The position numbers and the translations under genes were made by a program. Source: JAUILA01 sp050289805 (GTDB lineage: Bacteria > Bacteroidota > Bacteroidia > Cytophagales > Cyclobacteriaceae). Taken from it: a stretch of DNA of 64,000 nucleotides. Below the pieces are notes generated by a model. It saw only the letters and a program-made list of their open reading frames with translations. It searched no databases and had not been told where the DNA came from. The stretch spans positions 1 to 64,000 of the forward strand of contig JBNKGL010000008.1 in NCBI GenBank assembly GCA_050289805.1. Reading direction: 5' to 3'. Shown piece by piece: positions 18,590 to 27,599 of the stretch. The number at the start of each line of letters is the position of its first letter. The first letter of the stretch is position 1.

Positions 18590-19087
18590 TTAGTTCTCCT
18601 TGTTGAAAACTAATGTAAGCGTTGCCGGATTGTCCCCTGCGATCATGATTTTTTGGGTAAGCTTGCTTCCTTCGAATGTCATGGTTCCGTCAATTATTTT
18701 TATGCCGCTCATATTCGAGTCGGAATAACGAAGTACATTTCCTTCGAATCTTCCTTCAGCCCTGTAGGCGAGCGGCCCGTCGAAAAGTAACATATGGATT
18801 TTGTCGGTTGCCTGGTCGTAAACCATGAGTTCAGACTGTGTTACCTGGAATTCGCCGTCATCATTCTGAGCGGAAATGGTGCAATAAAGTCCATTCGTCG
18901 CGGTAACTTCCTCGCATGAAACCCTTGTTGCCGGCGGAGATGGGATGTTAGCAGTTGAGGTGAAGTCTGCGGGTGTAAAATTCCATGTTCCGGAAAGCAT
19001 TCTCAACTTCTCCAGTTGTGAATCCTGGGCCATGACGAAAGAAGAGCTGAGAACAAGCAGGAATAGGAGGATAATTGGTTTTTTCAT
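18590..19087 (-). CDS. small secreted protein, lipocalin/THAP4-like fold likely
   Basis: With ATG at 19087 the protein is 165 residues and starts with a good signal peptide (MKKPIILLFLLVLSSSFVMAQ). An ATG 11 codons upstream would bury it. The mature part begins LEKLRMLSGTWNF, the typical opening of small beta-barrel DUF1579 or lipocalin-type proteins, and runs as alternating strands (YDQATDKIHMLLFDGPLAYRA is one). Only one cysteine pair (C at SCEEV and YCTIS). Ligand unknown. It lies alone between mrp and dnaG, transcribed away from dnaG. Confidence 0.72.
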   Translation of the reverse strand: MKKPIILLFLLVLSSSFVMAQDSQLEKLRMLSGTWNFTPADFTSTANIPSPPATRVSCEEVTATNGLYCTISAQNDDGEFQVTQSELMVYDQATDKIHMLLFDGPLAYRAEGRFEGNVLRYSDSNMSGIKIIDGTMTFEGSKLTQKIMIAGDNPATLTLVFNKEN

Positions 19088-19178
19088 ATACAGATGATTT
19101 AGATATTCTGAAGATACCATTTTATTTGAAAAATTAATTCAGATCGAACGGCACCATATATTTTAGTAGATTTACAGT

Positions 19179-21098
19179 ATGATTTCAAAGGCCACCATAC
19201 AGGAAGTGCAGGATCGAATGGATATCGTTGATATCGTTTCTGATTTTGTGACCCTGAAGCGAAAGGGGAGTGGTAAATACCTGTGGGCGAATTGTCCGTT
19301 TCACGATGAAAAAACCCCTTCTTTTTCAGTGACGCCCGACCGCGGAATCTATAAATGCTTTGGCTGCGGTAAATCAGGTGATTCCATCAATTTTATGATG
19401 GAGCACGATGGCCTCAGCTATGTAGAGGCAATTCGATACCTGGCGGGGAAATATGGTATTGAAATCCAGGAGACGAACATGTCCGACAAGGATCAGGAGC
19501 TGCAGAATGAGAAGGAAAGCCTTTACATTGTTCTTGATTATGCGGCAACTTTTTTCAGCAGGAACCTGTCAGAAACGGATGAAGGGAAAAGTATTGCCGG
19601 AAGTTATTTCCGGGAACGGGGTATCGACCAGCGATCGATTGAAAAATTTCAGCTGGGCTATAGCCTGGATCAATGGACCTCCCTTTATGAGGATGCCAAA
19701 TCAAAGGCGTACAAGGAGGATTTGCTGGAAAAAGCAGGACTGATCGTTCGAAAATCCGAGGACAAGGTATATGACCGGTTCAGGGGCAGGGTCATCTTTC
19801 CGATCCATAATGTATCAGGCCGGGTAATCGCTTTCGGAGCGCGTACCCTGCGCAAGGATGATAAGCCGAAATACCTGAATTCACCCGAAAGTGATGTGTA
19901 CCACAAGAGTAAGGTACTCTATGGTATATTTCAGGCAAAGAACCAGATACGTCAGCAGGATAAATGCTATCTCGTGGAAGGTTACACCGATGTAATTTCA
20001 ATGCATGAGGCCGACATCCCCAATGTTGTGGCTTCATCAGGTACTTCGCTAACCACAGATCAGATCAAGCTGATCAGCAGGTTCACCAAGAATATTACCG
20101 TGCTTTACGATGGGGATCCCGCGGGCATCAAGGCGTCCCTCCGGGGAATTGATATGATCCTGGAGTCGGGAATGAATGTGCGTACTGTTGTTTTCCCGGA
20201 AGGACATGATCCTGATAGTTATTCCCGGGAGCTGGGTACAGCGGCCTTTCAAAAATACCTGAGCGAACATGAGCAGGATTTTATTTCCTTCAAGGCTTCA
20301 ATTTATGCGAATGAAGCGGCAAGAGATCCTATCAAACGTGCGGAATCAATCAAAGAGATTCTTTCCAGTATTGCCAAAATACCCGATGGACTGAAGCGGG
20401 CGGTGTATATCAAGGACACTTCGCGACTACTGGAAATGGAAGAATCGGTCCTCTGGTCCGAACTTAATAAGCTTATCATCAAAGATCAGCGCAGCCAGCG
20501 AAAACCAGAAATGCCTGAGCCTCCACCGTTTGACTATTCCGAAGAACCGGTGGCGGAAGACAAGCCGGTAGCTCATGAGGAACTCATTGCGCTGCATGAA
20601 AGGGAATTTATTCGCCTGCTGATCAAATACGGATCCCATGCGGATGAGGAGGAGCAGCCGATGCACGAGGTGGCTCGGCAGGAGCTTGAAGATGTGGAAT
20701 TCATCACCCCGGTTTACAGGGATATTTTTACAATCTATACTGCCAGAATCAAAGCCGGCGAGCCTGTTGATGCCGATTATTTTATTCGTAACGGATCGGA
20801 ATCGGTAAAGAAAACTGTGGTGGACCTGATTTCGGAGCGGCATGAAGTATCAAACCTGTGGTTTGATCGTTTTAAAATATACGTGCCCTCGGAGGAAGAT
20901 CTGGTGGGAAGAATGTTTTTCACCAACATGGCGCGCCTGAAACGAAGCATTATTCAGAAACTCATCGATGAACATAAGGAAAAGTTGAAAAACACATCAG
21001 ATCCGGATGAAATTGATGAATTGCTGCATATTCAGCAGGAACTTAAAAGGACGGAAAAACAACTTGCCGATGCCCTTGGAATCGTCATACCCAAATAA
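19179..21098 (+). CDS. dnaG: DNA primase
   Basis: Makes RNA primers for replication together with the DnaB helicase. The N-terminal zinc finger has Cys39, His42, Cys60 and Cys63. The RNA polymerase core follows with the TOPRIM domain: EGYTDVISMHEAD (about 268-280) and LYDGDPAGIKAS (about 308-319). The C-terminal third (about 430-639) is the helicase-binding region, weaker in conservation. 639 residues is normal. ATG 19179 is immediately before ISKATIQEVQDRMDIVDIVSD, the usual start. Confidence 0.96.
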   Translation: MISKATIQEVQDRMDIVDIVSDFVTLKRKGSGKYLWANCPFHDEKTPSFSVTPDRGIYKCFGCGKSGDSINFMMEHDGLSYVEAIRYLAGKYGIEIQETNMSDKDQELQNEKESLYIVLDYAATFFSRNLSETDEGKSIAGSYFRERGIDQRSIEKFQLGYSLDQWTSLYEDAKSKAYKEDLLEKAGLIVRKSEDKVYDRFRGRVIFPIHNVSGRVIAFGARTLRKDDKPKYLNSPESDVYHKSKVLYGIFQAKNQIRQQDKCYLVEGYTDVISMHEADIPNVVASSGTSLTTDQIKLISRFTKNITVLYDGDPAGIKASLRGIDMILESGMNVRTVVFPEGHDPDSYSRELGTAAFQKYLSEHEQDFISFKASIYANEAARDPIKRAESIKEILSSIAKIPDGLKRAVYIKDTSRLLEMEESVLWSELNKLIIKDQRSQRKPEMPEPPPFDYSEEPVAEDKPVAHEELIALHEREFIRLLIKYGSHADEEEQPMHEVARQELEDVEFITPVYRDIFTIYTARIKAGEPVDADYFIRNGSESVKKTVVDLISERHEVSNLWFDRFKIYVPSEEDLVGRMFFTNMARLKRSIIQKLIDEHKEKLKNTSDPDEIDELLHIQQELKRTEKQLADALGIVIPK

Positions 21099-21198
21099 AG
21101 AAATTTCAGATTTGAACGACATCAGGCTTTTGATTGTTAATCCTGATAAGTTTTTTAAGCCGTAAAAAATGCGGTAATTTCACACCAGCAGGACACTT

Positions 21199-22425
21199 AT
21201 GCAGGATAAAATAAAATTGAATACAATTCCGGAAGCCATAGAAGATATTCGAAATGGCAAGGTTATCATCGTTGTTGATGACGAGGACAGGGAGAATGAA
21301 GGTGATTTCATTTGCGCAGCAGAATGTATTACGCCTGAGATCGTGAATTTTATGGCAACGCACGGTCGTGGCCTGATATGTGTTCCGCTGGTGGAAGATC
21401 GTTGTGTTGAACTGGACCTGGATCTGATGGTCGGAAGAAATACGGCGGCCTATGAAACCCCATTTACAGTATCGGTGGATTTACTTGGTGATGGATGTAC
21501 CACTGGAATATCGGCGCATGATCGTTCCAAAACAATCAGGGCCTTAACACATCCCGATACAAAGCCGGAAGACCTCGGTAAGCCGGGACATATTTTTCCA
21601 TTGAAAGCCAAAAGGGGCGGTGTTCTCCGAAGAGCAGGTCATACGGAAGCTGCGATTGATTTTGCCCGTCTGGCCGGTTTTCAACCCGCCGGTGTGCTTG
21701 TTGAAATCATGAACGAAGACGGGTCCATGGCCAGGCTCCCTGATCTGCGAATTGTGGCGGATCGTTTCAAACTTAAACTGGTCACCATACAGGATCTGAT
21801 CCAATACAGGATTGAAAAGGAATCACTGATTGAAAAACAGGTAGAGGATGTGGATATGCCTACAGACTGGGGCCATTTTAAGCTTACATCATACACTCAG
21901 ACCAACACAGGGGATAATCATATTGCACTTGTAAAAGGAACCTGGGACAAGGATGAGCCAATTCTTGTGAGGGTTCATTCGAGCTGTGTAACCGGGGATA
22001 TTTTTGGTTCGTGCCGTTGTGATTGCGGAGGACAGCTGCATGCGGCTATGAAAATGGTTGAGGAAGCTGGCAAAGGGGTAGTGTTGTATATGAACCAGGA
22101 AGGCCGGGGAATAGGACTTGTGAATAAGCTGAAAGCCTACAAACTCCAGGAGGAAGGATTAGACACCGTTGAAGCGAATCTTAAACTGGGATTTGATATG
22201 GATCAGCGGGATTATGGAGTAGGCGCACAGATTTTGCGTGATTTGGGAGTAAATAAAATCAGACTTATTTCCAATAACCCCAAGAAACGAGTGGGACTTA
22301 TTGGATACGGGCTTGAAATTATTGACAATGTTCCCATCGAAATAAAGCCTAACAAATTCAATGAGCGTTATCTGACAACGAAGAGAGACAAGATGGGTCA
22401 TCAGATCTTGCGTGATGCGAAGTAG
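21199..22425 (+). CDS. ribBA: bifunctional DHBP synthase / GTP cyclohydrolase II
   Basis: Opens both branches of riboflavin synthesis. Residues 1-205 are the RibB part, converting ribulose-5-phosphate to 3,4-dihydroxy-2-butanone-4-phosphate: DDEDRENEGDF, THGRGLICVPL and RAGHTEAAIDFARLAG are visible. Residues 206-408 are RibA, opening GTP: zinc cysteines in SSCVTGDIFGSCRCDCGG and the NQEGRGIGLVNKL loop are intact. Both halves look active. It overlaps the next gene by 11 bases. The supply of FMN/FAD is relevant to the ApbE gene at 62 kb, though distant. Confidence 0.96.
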   Translation: MQDKIKLNTIPEAIEDIRNGKVIIVVDDEDRENEGDFICAAECITPEIVNFMATHGRGLICVPLVEDRCVELDLDLMVGRNTAAYETPFTVSVDLLGDGCTTGISAHDRSKTIRALTHPDTKPEDLGKPGHIFPLKAKRGGVLRRAGHTEAAIDFARLAGFQPAGVLVEIMNEDGSMARLPDLRIVADRFKLKLVTIQDLIQYRIEKESLIEKQVEDVDMPTDWGHFKLTSYTQTNTGDNHIALVKGTWDKDEPILVRVHSSCVTGDIFGSCRCDCGGQLHAAMKMVEEAGKGVVLYMNQEGRGIGLVNKLKAYKLQEEGLDTVEANLKLGFDMDQRDYGVGAQILRDLGVNKIRLISNNPKKRVGLIGYGLEIIDNVPIEIKPNKFNERYLTTKRDKMGHQILRDAK

Positions 22426-23035
22426 AATATTGACGTTGATTTTGTTTACGTGCCTCTTTTCAGGAAGCGCGGTGTTTGGCCAGCGGTTTTCCAACCAGGT
22501 TTGGCATAAAGGCAGCCTTTTTCTTTTTGAAGGAGATACCCTAAAGGGAGAGATCAAATATGATATGGATAATCAGACCGTCCAGTTTACCAATGACGGC
22601 TTAACAATCCAGGCATTCAGCCCCCGTAAAATTCTCGCTTTTGAATTATATGATGAGATCATTGGCTCCTTCCGCGTATTTTATGTTCTTCCGTTCAGAA
22701 GCCAGGGAAACTACGAGGCTCCTTTTATTTTTGAATTATCCTATGAAGGACCCTATGTCTCACTTCTGAGAAGTGAAAAACTTGAAATGGTAGTTCGGAG
22801 TTTGCCTTATATGTATTCAACCTACGTGAATGAGGAAGTAGTTTATACCTATTATTTTCTGAATAAATCCGGGGAGATTCTGGAATTCAATGGCAAAAAG
22901 AGTGATTTAAACCGGATATTCAGGGATCATGCATCCGAAATCCGACGCTATGTAAAGGAGGAAAGACTCAAACTCGACCGGCTGGACCACCTTATAAATA
23001 TATGTTCGTACTACAATTCCCTTGTTAGCCCATGA
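22415..23035 (+). CDS. secreted hypothetical protein, 206 aa
   Basis: Not a family I can name. Signal peptide to about residue 24 (ILTLILFTCLFSGSAVFGQ). The mature part has GDTLKGEIKYDMDNQTVQF, then strands and a C-terminal helical part (KKSDLNRIFRDHASEIRRYV...YYNSLVS). The GDTL-G-I opening and the layout resemble the protein at 23809-24567 on the other side of surE. Start ATG 22415 lies within ribBA (a GTG is directly before it) and the end overlaps surE in ATGA, so the three are an operon. Probably periplasmic or surface; function unknown. Confidence 0.72.
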   Translation: MRSRILTLILFTCLFSGSAVFGQRFSNQVWHKGSLFLFEGDTLKGEIKYDMDNQTVQFTNDGLTIQAFSPRKILAFELYDEIIGSFRVFYVLPFRSQGNYEAPFIFELSYEGPYVSLLRSEKLEMVVRSLPYMYSTYVNEEVVYTYYFLNKSGEILEFNGKKSDLNRIFRDHASEIRRYVKEERLKLDRLDHLINICSYYNSLVSP

Positions 23036-23808
23036 AAAAACCCCTGATACTTGTTTCAAATGATGACGGGATTACATCCAAAGGTATACGTCTGCTGGTG
23101 AATATTATGAAGGAACTGGGGGAGGTGGTAGTGGTAGCACCTGATGGCCCGCAGTCCGGCATGGGCCATGCGATTACCATTGGCAATACACTTCGTCTTG
23201 AAGAAAATGATATTTTCCCGGGTGTCGCAGCATATGAATGTTCGGGTACCCCTGCAGACTGTGTGAAGATTGCTAAGCATTTCGTTTTGAAAGATCGAAA
23301 GCCCGACCTTGTTGTGAGCGGTATCAATCATGGCAGTAATACTTCGATCAGTGTGCTCTACAGCGGAACCATGTCGGCGGCCATTGAAGGAGCCATAGAG
23401 GGGATGCCTGCCATAGGATTTTCCCTGTGCGACTATTCTTCTGATGCTGATTTTAGCCATGTGGCTGATTATGTACGCAGCATTACCATGAAAGTACTTG
23501 AAAGCGGATTGAACCAGGGCGTGGCGCTGAATGTGAATTTTCCACCAAAACGGAATGAATCAATTCGCGGAATAAAAATTTGCCGCCAGGCTCGTGCCCG
23601 CTGGCAGGAAGAATTTGACCTGCGGCATGATCCTAATGGTCGCAGGTACTTCTGGCTGGCAGGGAATTTCGTAAATCATGATCGTGGAGACGATAATGAC
23701 GAATGGGCCATCGCCAATAACTATGTCTCTGTGGTTCCCTGCGAGTTTGATATGACTGCACACCACAGCATACCCTTTCTCAATTCAAATTGGGACGATA
23801 TCCTGTAA
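23032..23808 (+). CDS. surE: 5'/3'-nucleotidase SurE
   Basis: A cytoplasmic phosphatase for nucleoside monophosphates, linked to stationary-phase survival and damage repair. LVSNDDGITSKGI (about 5-17) supplies the metal-binding Asp pair; APDGPQSGMGHAIT and VSGINHGSNTS complete the site. 258 residues is normal. Start ATG overlaps the preceding stop (ATGA), showing translational coupling to the secreted hypothetical. Its stop abuts the convergent gene's stop at 23809. Confidence 0.96.
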   Translation: MKKPLILVSNDDGITSKGIRLLVNIMKELGEVVVVAPDGPQSGMGHAITIGNTLRLEENDIFPGVAAYECSGTPADCVKIAKHFVLKDRKPDLVVSGINHGSNTSISVLYSGTMSAAIEGAIEGMPAIGFSLCDYSSDADFSHVADYVRSITMKVLESGLNQGVALNVNFPPKRNESIRGIKICRQARARWQEEFDLRHDPNGRRYFWLAGNFVNHDRGDDNDEWAIANNYVSVVPCEFDMTAHHSIPFLNSNWDDIL

Positions 23809-24567
23809 TCAGATAATGGAGAGTAACCCGGTCACCTGCTGATGTAGCGCATGTGATTCGGTAACATGATCCTCAATGGCCTTCTTCAGGTACGAGGGTA
23901 CCTCGTCACCTGTCTGTAATTTTCTGATAACATCATTGAGCATTGATACAAGATCCGAATCGCCCATTTCTTGTGCATCTTTCAGGACTGCATTGGCCTG
24001 GGTAAGAATTTCTGTATCCACATTCGAATTCATGATGGCCTGTCTTCCCGCAAACTGTTCGGTGGTATTCAATTCGATGCAATCATTGTAGGCATCCACA
24101 AGTTGCTCAATATCTTTTCGCTTGAATTTGCCCTCTTCCAGGGCGAGGTTCACCGAGTTGCAGCCATCGAGAAATTTCGACATGGTTTTTTTAAACATCA
24201 TGTTGGGCACTTCAATACCTGATCCATCAACCCTGTACGCATATAATCCGGAGAAAGCATAGTTATTATCAACCCGGAAAAGGTAGAGACTGAGATAACC
24301 TTCCTTTTCAAGCTTCATGATGCGATATTTATCACGAAGCTTGATGGTTCTGTAGTTCTCGCCATCGACGGTCAGGCTTTGAAATTCAAATGCTTTCATT
24401 CGCTTCTTTTCCGAATCATTTTCGAAGAGAATTTCTTCATAAAGATCTTCCGGAAATAGAATATCAATTTTTCCCGTGAGGGTATCACCCTTTACGGTCA
24501 CAAGCTGATCCTGAGCGTAAGAAGTGAATGCACCCAGTAAAATAAGTAGTAATGTCAGTCCTCTCAT
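23809..24567 (-). CDS. secreted hypothetical protein, 252 aa
   Basis: Unnamed family. With ATG 24567 it begins MRGLTLLLILLGAFTSYAQ, a good signal peptide; the longer frame up to 24603 would overlap the Arc gene. The mature part has VKGDTLTGKIDILFPED then FENDSEKKRMKAFEF, resembling the GDTL-G-I/QF-ND opening of the protein at 22415-23035. The C-terminal third is helical and charged (residues about 140-250), with no catalytic motif. It follows the Arc gene by 16 bases on the same strand and could be co-transcribed with the SPFH operon. Confidence 0.7.
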   Translation of the reverse strand: MRGLTLLLILLGAFTSYAQDQLVTVKGDTLTGKIDILFPEDLYEEILFENDSEKKRMKAFEFQSLTVDGENYRTIKLRDKYRIMKLEKEGYLSLYLFRVDNNYAFSGLYAYRVDGSGIEVPNMMFKKTMSKFLDGCNSVNLALEEGKFKRKDIEQLVDAYNDCIELNTTEQFAGRQAIMNSNVDTEILTQANAVLKDAQEMGDSDLVSMLNDVIRKLQTGDEVPSYLKKAIEDHVTESHALHQQVTGLLSII

Positions 24568-24583
24568 GTTTGCAAAATTACAA

Positions 24584-24754
24584 TTAATCCGTTCTTTTCC
24601 CATCTCTTTTTAATCGACCTGCTTTTTTTAGGGCATCATTGAGTATCCATTCAATTTGCCCGTTTGTGCTTCGGAACTCATCCGCGGCCCATTTCTCTAC
24701 AGCATTAAGCAAATTTGGGTCCAAACGTAATGCAAAGGCTTTTTTCTTAGACAT
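24584..24754 (-). CDS. Arc-type ribbon-helix-helix protein, 56 aa
   Basis: A small gene found by translating the gap. It starts MSKKKAFALRLDPNLLNAVE, then KWAADEFRSTNGQIEWIL and ends GKRTD before TAA. The first dozen residues are the beta strand (KAFALRL) that in Arc/MetJ-type dimers enters the DNA major groove; two helices follow, with the N-G-Q-I-E-W stretch typical of Bacteroidota Arc-family proteins. ATG 24754 overlaps the stop of the PH-like membrane gene by eight bases, so it is the third gene of the SPFH operon. It probably regulates that operon or acts with it; direct evidence is absent. Confidence 0.88.
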   Translation of the reverse strand: MSKKKAFALRLDPNLLNAVEKWAADEFRSTNGQIEWILNDALKKAGRLKRDGKRTD

Positions 24755-25262
24755 AATCTGATCCTTTATCCATCATATTCTCCATTGCGTTCCCGATACC
24801 CTCCGGATCCTGTGTTCCAAGCAGCAGGGTTTTGCCGTTTTTTAAATACAGTTTAAGGCCCTTGTTGCCGGAAATGGTGAGTGCCTTACCATGTTTCAAT
24901 GAATAACGGATACCCCATCCACCATAACGCCTGATAGGGTAGGAGTTCACAATTTCGAACTTGTCAATCTCCGTCCTTGAAATGGACTTCTCCCCATTGA
25001 TGAGCGGTGGCATTTTGTATACGAGTCGGTTCTCCTCAATCCGCACATCGAGGTATAATGTGAAAAGAAGCCAGTACAGAAGGAACATTACCACCACAAT
25101 GATTGCCGAAGATATGATCATTTCATTGGGGTCCCGATCCTTGCCTTCGACTAAAAAAACCACCAGCATTCCACCAAAGGCAAGTAAAGTGAAACCAATG
25201 ATAATGAAGATAAAGACGGTTTTCCTCATATACTGAACTTCATGGTAAACGCGGGATTTCAT
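24747..25262 (-). CDS. two-helix membrane protein with PH-like domain
   Basis: 171 residues. Two membrane helices close together (about 15-37 and 48-68) are followed by a soluble domain: VRIEENRLVYKMPPLIN, ISRTEIDKFEIVN, GLKLYLKNGKTLLLGTQDPEGI. This strand pattern and the final helix resemble bacterial PH domains that monitor envelope state, but I cannot prove the fold. It is placed between the SPFH gene (four-base gap) and the Arc gene (eight-base overlap). Probably an accessory of the SPFH assembly in the inner membrane. Confidence 0.72.
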   Translation of the reverse strand: MKSRVYHEVQYMRKTVFIFIIIGFTLLAFGGMLVVFLVEGKDRDPNEMIISSAIIVVVMFLLYWLLFTLYLDVRIEENRLVYKMPPLINGEKSISRTEIDKFEIVNSYPIRRYGGWGIRYSLKHGKALTISGNKGLKLYLKNGKTLLLGTQDPEGIGNAMENMMDKGSDYV

Positions 25263-25266
25263 GTGG

Positions 25267-26115
25267 CTAGTGATTGAGTGTTCCGGTGTTCACTACAGGA
25301 CTTACATCCTTGTCGGCACAAAGTACAACCATCAGGTTGCTTACCATGGCTGCCTTACGTTCATCATCCATCTCGATGACCTCGCGTTTTGAAAGGTCTT
25401 CCAGGGCCATTTCAACCATGCTCACCGCTCCTTCGACAATTTTATGCCGGGCAGCGACAATAGCGGTTGCCTGCTGACGACGAAGCATTGCGCCAGCAAT
25501 TTCAGAAGCATAGGCAAGATACCCTATGCGTGCTTCAATCACATCAATTCCGGCGATTTCCAGCCTGTTGCTAAGGTTTAGTTCCAGCGCATGGTTTACT
25601 TCATCCAGCCCGCTTCTGAGGGTGATTTCGGCTTCATCATCTTCAAAATTATCATAGGGATATAAACCGGCCAGCTTCCGTACGGCGGCGTCGCTTTGGA
25701 TACGTACGAAATTCTCATAATCATCCACCTCAAATGCAGCTTTGAACGTATTGCTAACCTTCCATACGAGAATAACACCTATTAAAATGGGGTTTCCTAC
25801 CTTGTCATTTACCTTCACGCGCTCGCTGTCGAAATTCCGGGCGCGAAGTGAAATGGATTGTTTTGTGTAAAAGGGGTTGACCCAGTAAAAGCCATTCTTT
25901 TTTACAGTTCCCTTGTAATCACCAAAGAGCACAAGTACACGTGAGCTGTTGGGATTTACATAGAAGAATCCAGGAAGCGTGAGCATGAACAGTACTAAAC
26001 CGGCGATCCCGAATAAACTTTTCATTCCTATAAAAAGGAAGAGCGTGACTGCAAGAATCAAAAAGGTTACAAACAACATCAGGTAACCAGACAGGGGATT
26101 ATTTTCTTTTTCCAT
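25267..26115 (-). CDS. SPFH-domain (slipin-like) membrane protein, 282 aa
   Basis: Two hydrophobic N-terminal segments (about 10-30 and 34-54) precede an SPFH/band-7 domain: NSSRVLVLFGDYKGTV, NGFYWVNPF, DKVGNPILIGVILVW, then RSGLDEVNHALEL and the helical AIVAARHKIVEGAV. SPFH proteins form large membrane rings and organise lipids, proteases or channels. There is no NfeD partner. ATG 26115 opens the operon with the PH-like and Arc genes. I know this gene set from other Bacteroidota annotations but not a proven function. An AT-rich palindrome lies 28-46 bases upstream. Confidence 0.9.
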   Translation of the reverse strand: MEKENNPLSGYLMLFVTFLILAVTLFLFIGMKSLFGIAGLVLFMLTLPGFFYVNPNSSRVLVLFGDYKGTVKKNGFYWVNPFYTKQSISLRARNFDSERVKVNDKVGNPILIGVILVWKVSNTFKAAFEVDDYENFVRIQSDAAVRKLAGLYPYDNFEDDEAEITLRSGLDEVNHALELNLSNRLEIAGIDVIEARIGYLAYASEIAGAMLRRQQATAIVAARHKIVEGAVSMVEMALEDLSKREVIEMDDERKAAMVSNLMVVLCADKDVSPVVNTGTLNH

Positions 26116-26142
26116 TTGAGTGATATTAAATTGATATCATAA

Positions 26143-26161
26143 ATATATTACTATAATATAT
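26143..26161. promoter_or_regulatory. AT-rich palindrome upstream of the SPFH operon
   Basis: Arms ATATATTA (26143-26150) and TAATATAT (26154-26161) flank CTA. They lie in an AT-rich patch that also holds TTGATATCAT at 26131-26140. The site is 28-46 bases before the SPFH ATG, a position suited to an operator for the Arc protein encoded in the same operon. Binding is inference. Confidence 0.4.
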
Positions 26162-26271
26162 CATACGCAAATGAATTAAAAGGGTTGCCTCTGAGGATTT
26201 TAAATGATCACAGCGGTATAAAAAGATGTTTTCAGATGAGGCAGGGCTTCCTGAAGTATGCTGACAACGAT

Positions 26272-27003
26272 TTACTGGTTTCTCCAGTAATAAAGGAAAA
26301 CGGGGAAAGTCACCTGAAAATCTGATGGATTATTTCTGTGCCTGAGCTCAAATTCTGAAAGGGGATTTGAGGCAAAGTGGCGCCTCATTTTTTTAAGTGC
26401 AGACCATGTGCTCATATAGCCAATGAGATCGGCCGATGTCCATTCGAATTGCATTTCGAATTCCTGATGTACCGGGGAAATGTCTGAAAAGGGGAGGTCA
26501 CGGTAATGATTATCCACAAAGCCTCGTTCGGGTTCCCAAAATGGATCCGTATCTTTTTTGTAAAAATCATTGAACATGGAGTTCCAGTCGGGATCAGAAA
26601 CAGCGGGAAGTGCATAACCCCAGTAACAAAATATCCCGCCCGGTTTCAGGATGCGCTGTACCTCTTTCTCAAATACCGGGATATCAAACCAATGTATTGC
26701 CTGGGCCACTGTGATCAGGTCTGCTGACTGGCTTGTAAGACCGCTATTTTCGGCGGATGCCACATAATAGTTAATGTTGTCGTATCGCTTTGCCCGGGCT
26801 AATTGCATTTCGCTGATGTCGGTAGCAACGACCTGGCTGAACTGTTGCGATAAAACAGAAGCTACCTGCCCGTTGCCTGTACCAACATCCCACGCAAAAC
26901 CAGTGTTGGTAACCAATTTAAGTATAAAGGAAACAATATGATCCGGATAAACAGGTCTGAATCGCTGATAGTCACCCGGGTCCGTAGAAAAAAGGTCTTT
27001 CAT
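26272..27003 (-). CDS. class I SAM-dependent methyltransferase, 243 aa
   Basis: Rossmann methyltransferase of the UbiE/Methyltransf_11 kind. The SAM motif is AWDVGTGNGQVA (about 39-50), acidic motif VVATDISEMQL follows, then DLITVAQAIHWFD and RILKPGGIFCYWGYALP. It resembles the yeast trans-aconitate-type (Tmt1) group, but substrate is unknown. Its ATG overlaps the preceding membrane gene's stop (ATGA), making it the third gene after an ECF sigma factor. Confidence 0.88.
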   Translation of the reverse strand: MKDLFSTDPGDYQRFRPVYPDHIVSFILKLVTNTGFAWDVGTGNGQVASVLSQQFSQVVATDISEMQLARAKRYDNINYYVASAENSGLTSQSADLITVAQAIHWFDIPVFEKEVQRILKPGGIFCYWGYALPAVSDPDWNSMFNDFYKKDTDPFWEPERGFVDNHYRDLPFSDISPVHQEFEMQFEWTSADLIGYMSTWSALKKMRRHFASNPLSEFELRHRNNPSDFQVTFPVFLYYWRNQ

Positions 27004-27593
27004 CGCTCAGAATTTCCGTCGCTTAATCGATTGCATATTTTACTCAAAGTCTTGATTTTCAGAACATGATTATGGTAAATTTTTTTCCATAGAATTTCCA
27101 CGATCAGCGAGGTTGAGAGTACAACCATCACTGTGATGCCAGCCATCATTAAACCGGGAATGGGCAGGTACAGGAGGAAATAAACGAGCAGCAGTACACA
27201 TGCAAAAAGTGGAATGCCATATCGATACAGGTTTCTGTAAAATTTCAATAAACGCAGCTCCTGAATCATACGCTGGAACAGACCGTCGTTACCTGGCCTG
27301 ACAGGGTTAAGCAAAAGTACCTTTAATCTGAAATGAACCCAAGTGACCACACTAAATCCCGTCATAGCAAGGAGTACGATCCATTTGTATTTGAAGGAAA
27401 ATGAAAATGAAATGGAAATAATTAATAAGCTGATAATCAATGATATTATGTAGTCATATTTTAGCTTCTTAATTAGTAATGATCCGGATTTTTCCAATGA
27501 ATGACCAAGAAACGACCGTATCTCATCTGATGAATAGCCGGGTTCCTCAGCATTTGACTTTTTCCATAATTCCCTGAACTGATAATCTTCCAT
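27000..27593 (-). CDS. four-helix membrane protein after ECF sigma gene
   Basis: 197 residues. The cytoplasmic N-terminus (MEDYQFRELWKKSN, then SSDEIRSFLGHSLEKSG) precedes four membrane helices in two pairs (about 48-66, 70-90 and 125-145, 148-170). It starts seven bases after the sigma factor's stop and overlaps the methyltransferase. Position suggests the cognate anti-sigma factor or a target of it; no ZAS zinc motif (HxxxCxxC) is seen, so that role is unproven. Confidence 0.75.
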   Translation of the reverse strand: MEDYQFRELWKKSNAEEPGYSSDEIRSFLGHSLEKSGSLLIKKLKYDYIISLIISLLIISISFSFSFKYKWIVLLAMTGFSVVTWVHFRLKVLLLNPVRPGNDGLFQRMIQELRLLKFYRNLYRYGIPLFACVLLLVYFLLYLPIPGLMMAGITVMVVLSTSLIVEILWKKIYHNHVLKIKTLSKICNRLSDGNSER

Positions 27594-27599
27594 GGCAGC

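Noticed and set aside
21121..21156. ATCAGG...CTGAT with T-run after dnaG
   Set aside because: The stem is short and interrupted, so not listed as a terminator.
21106..21363. 85-codon minus-strand frame at the start of ribBA
   Set aside because: It mostly covers the N-terminal ribBA code and shows no signal or motif.
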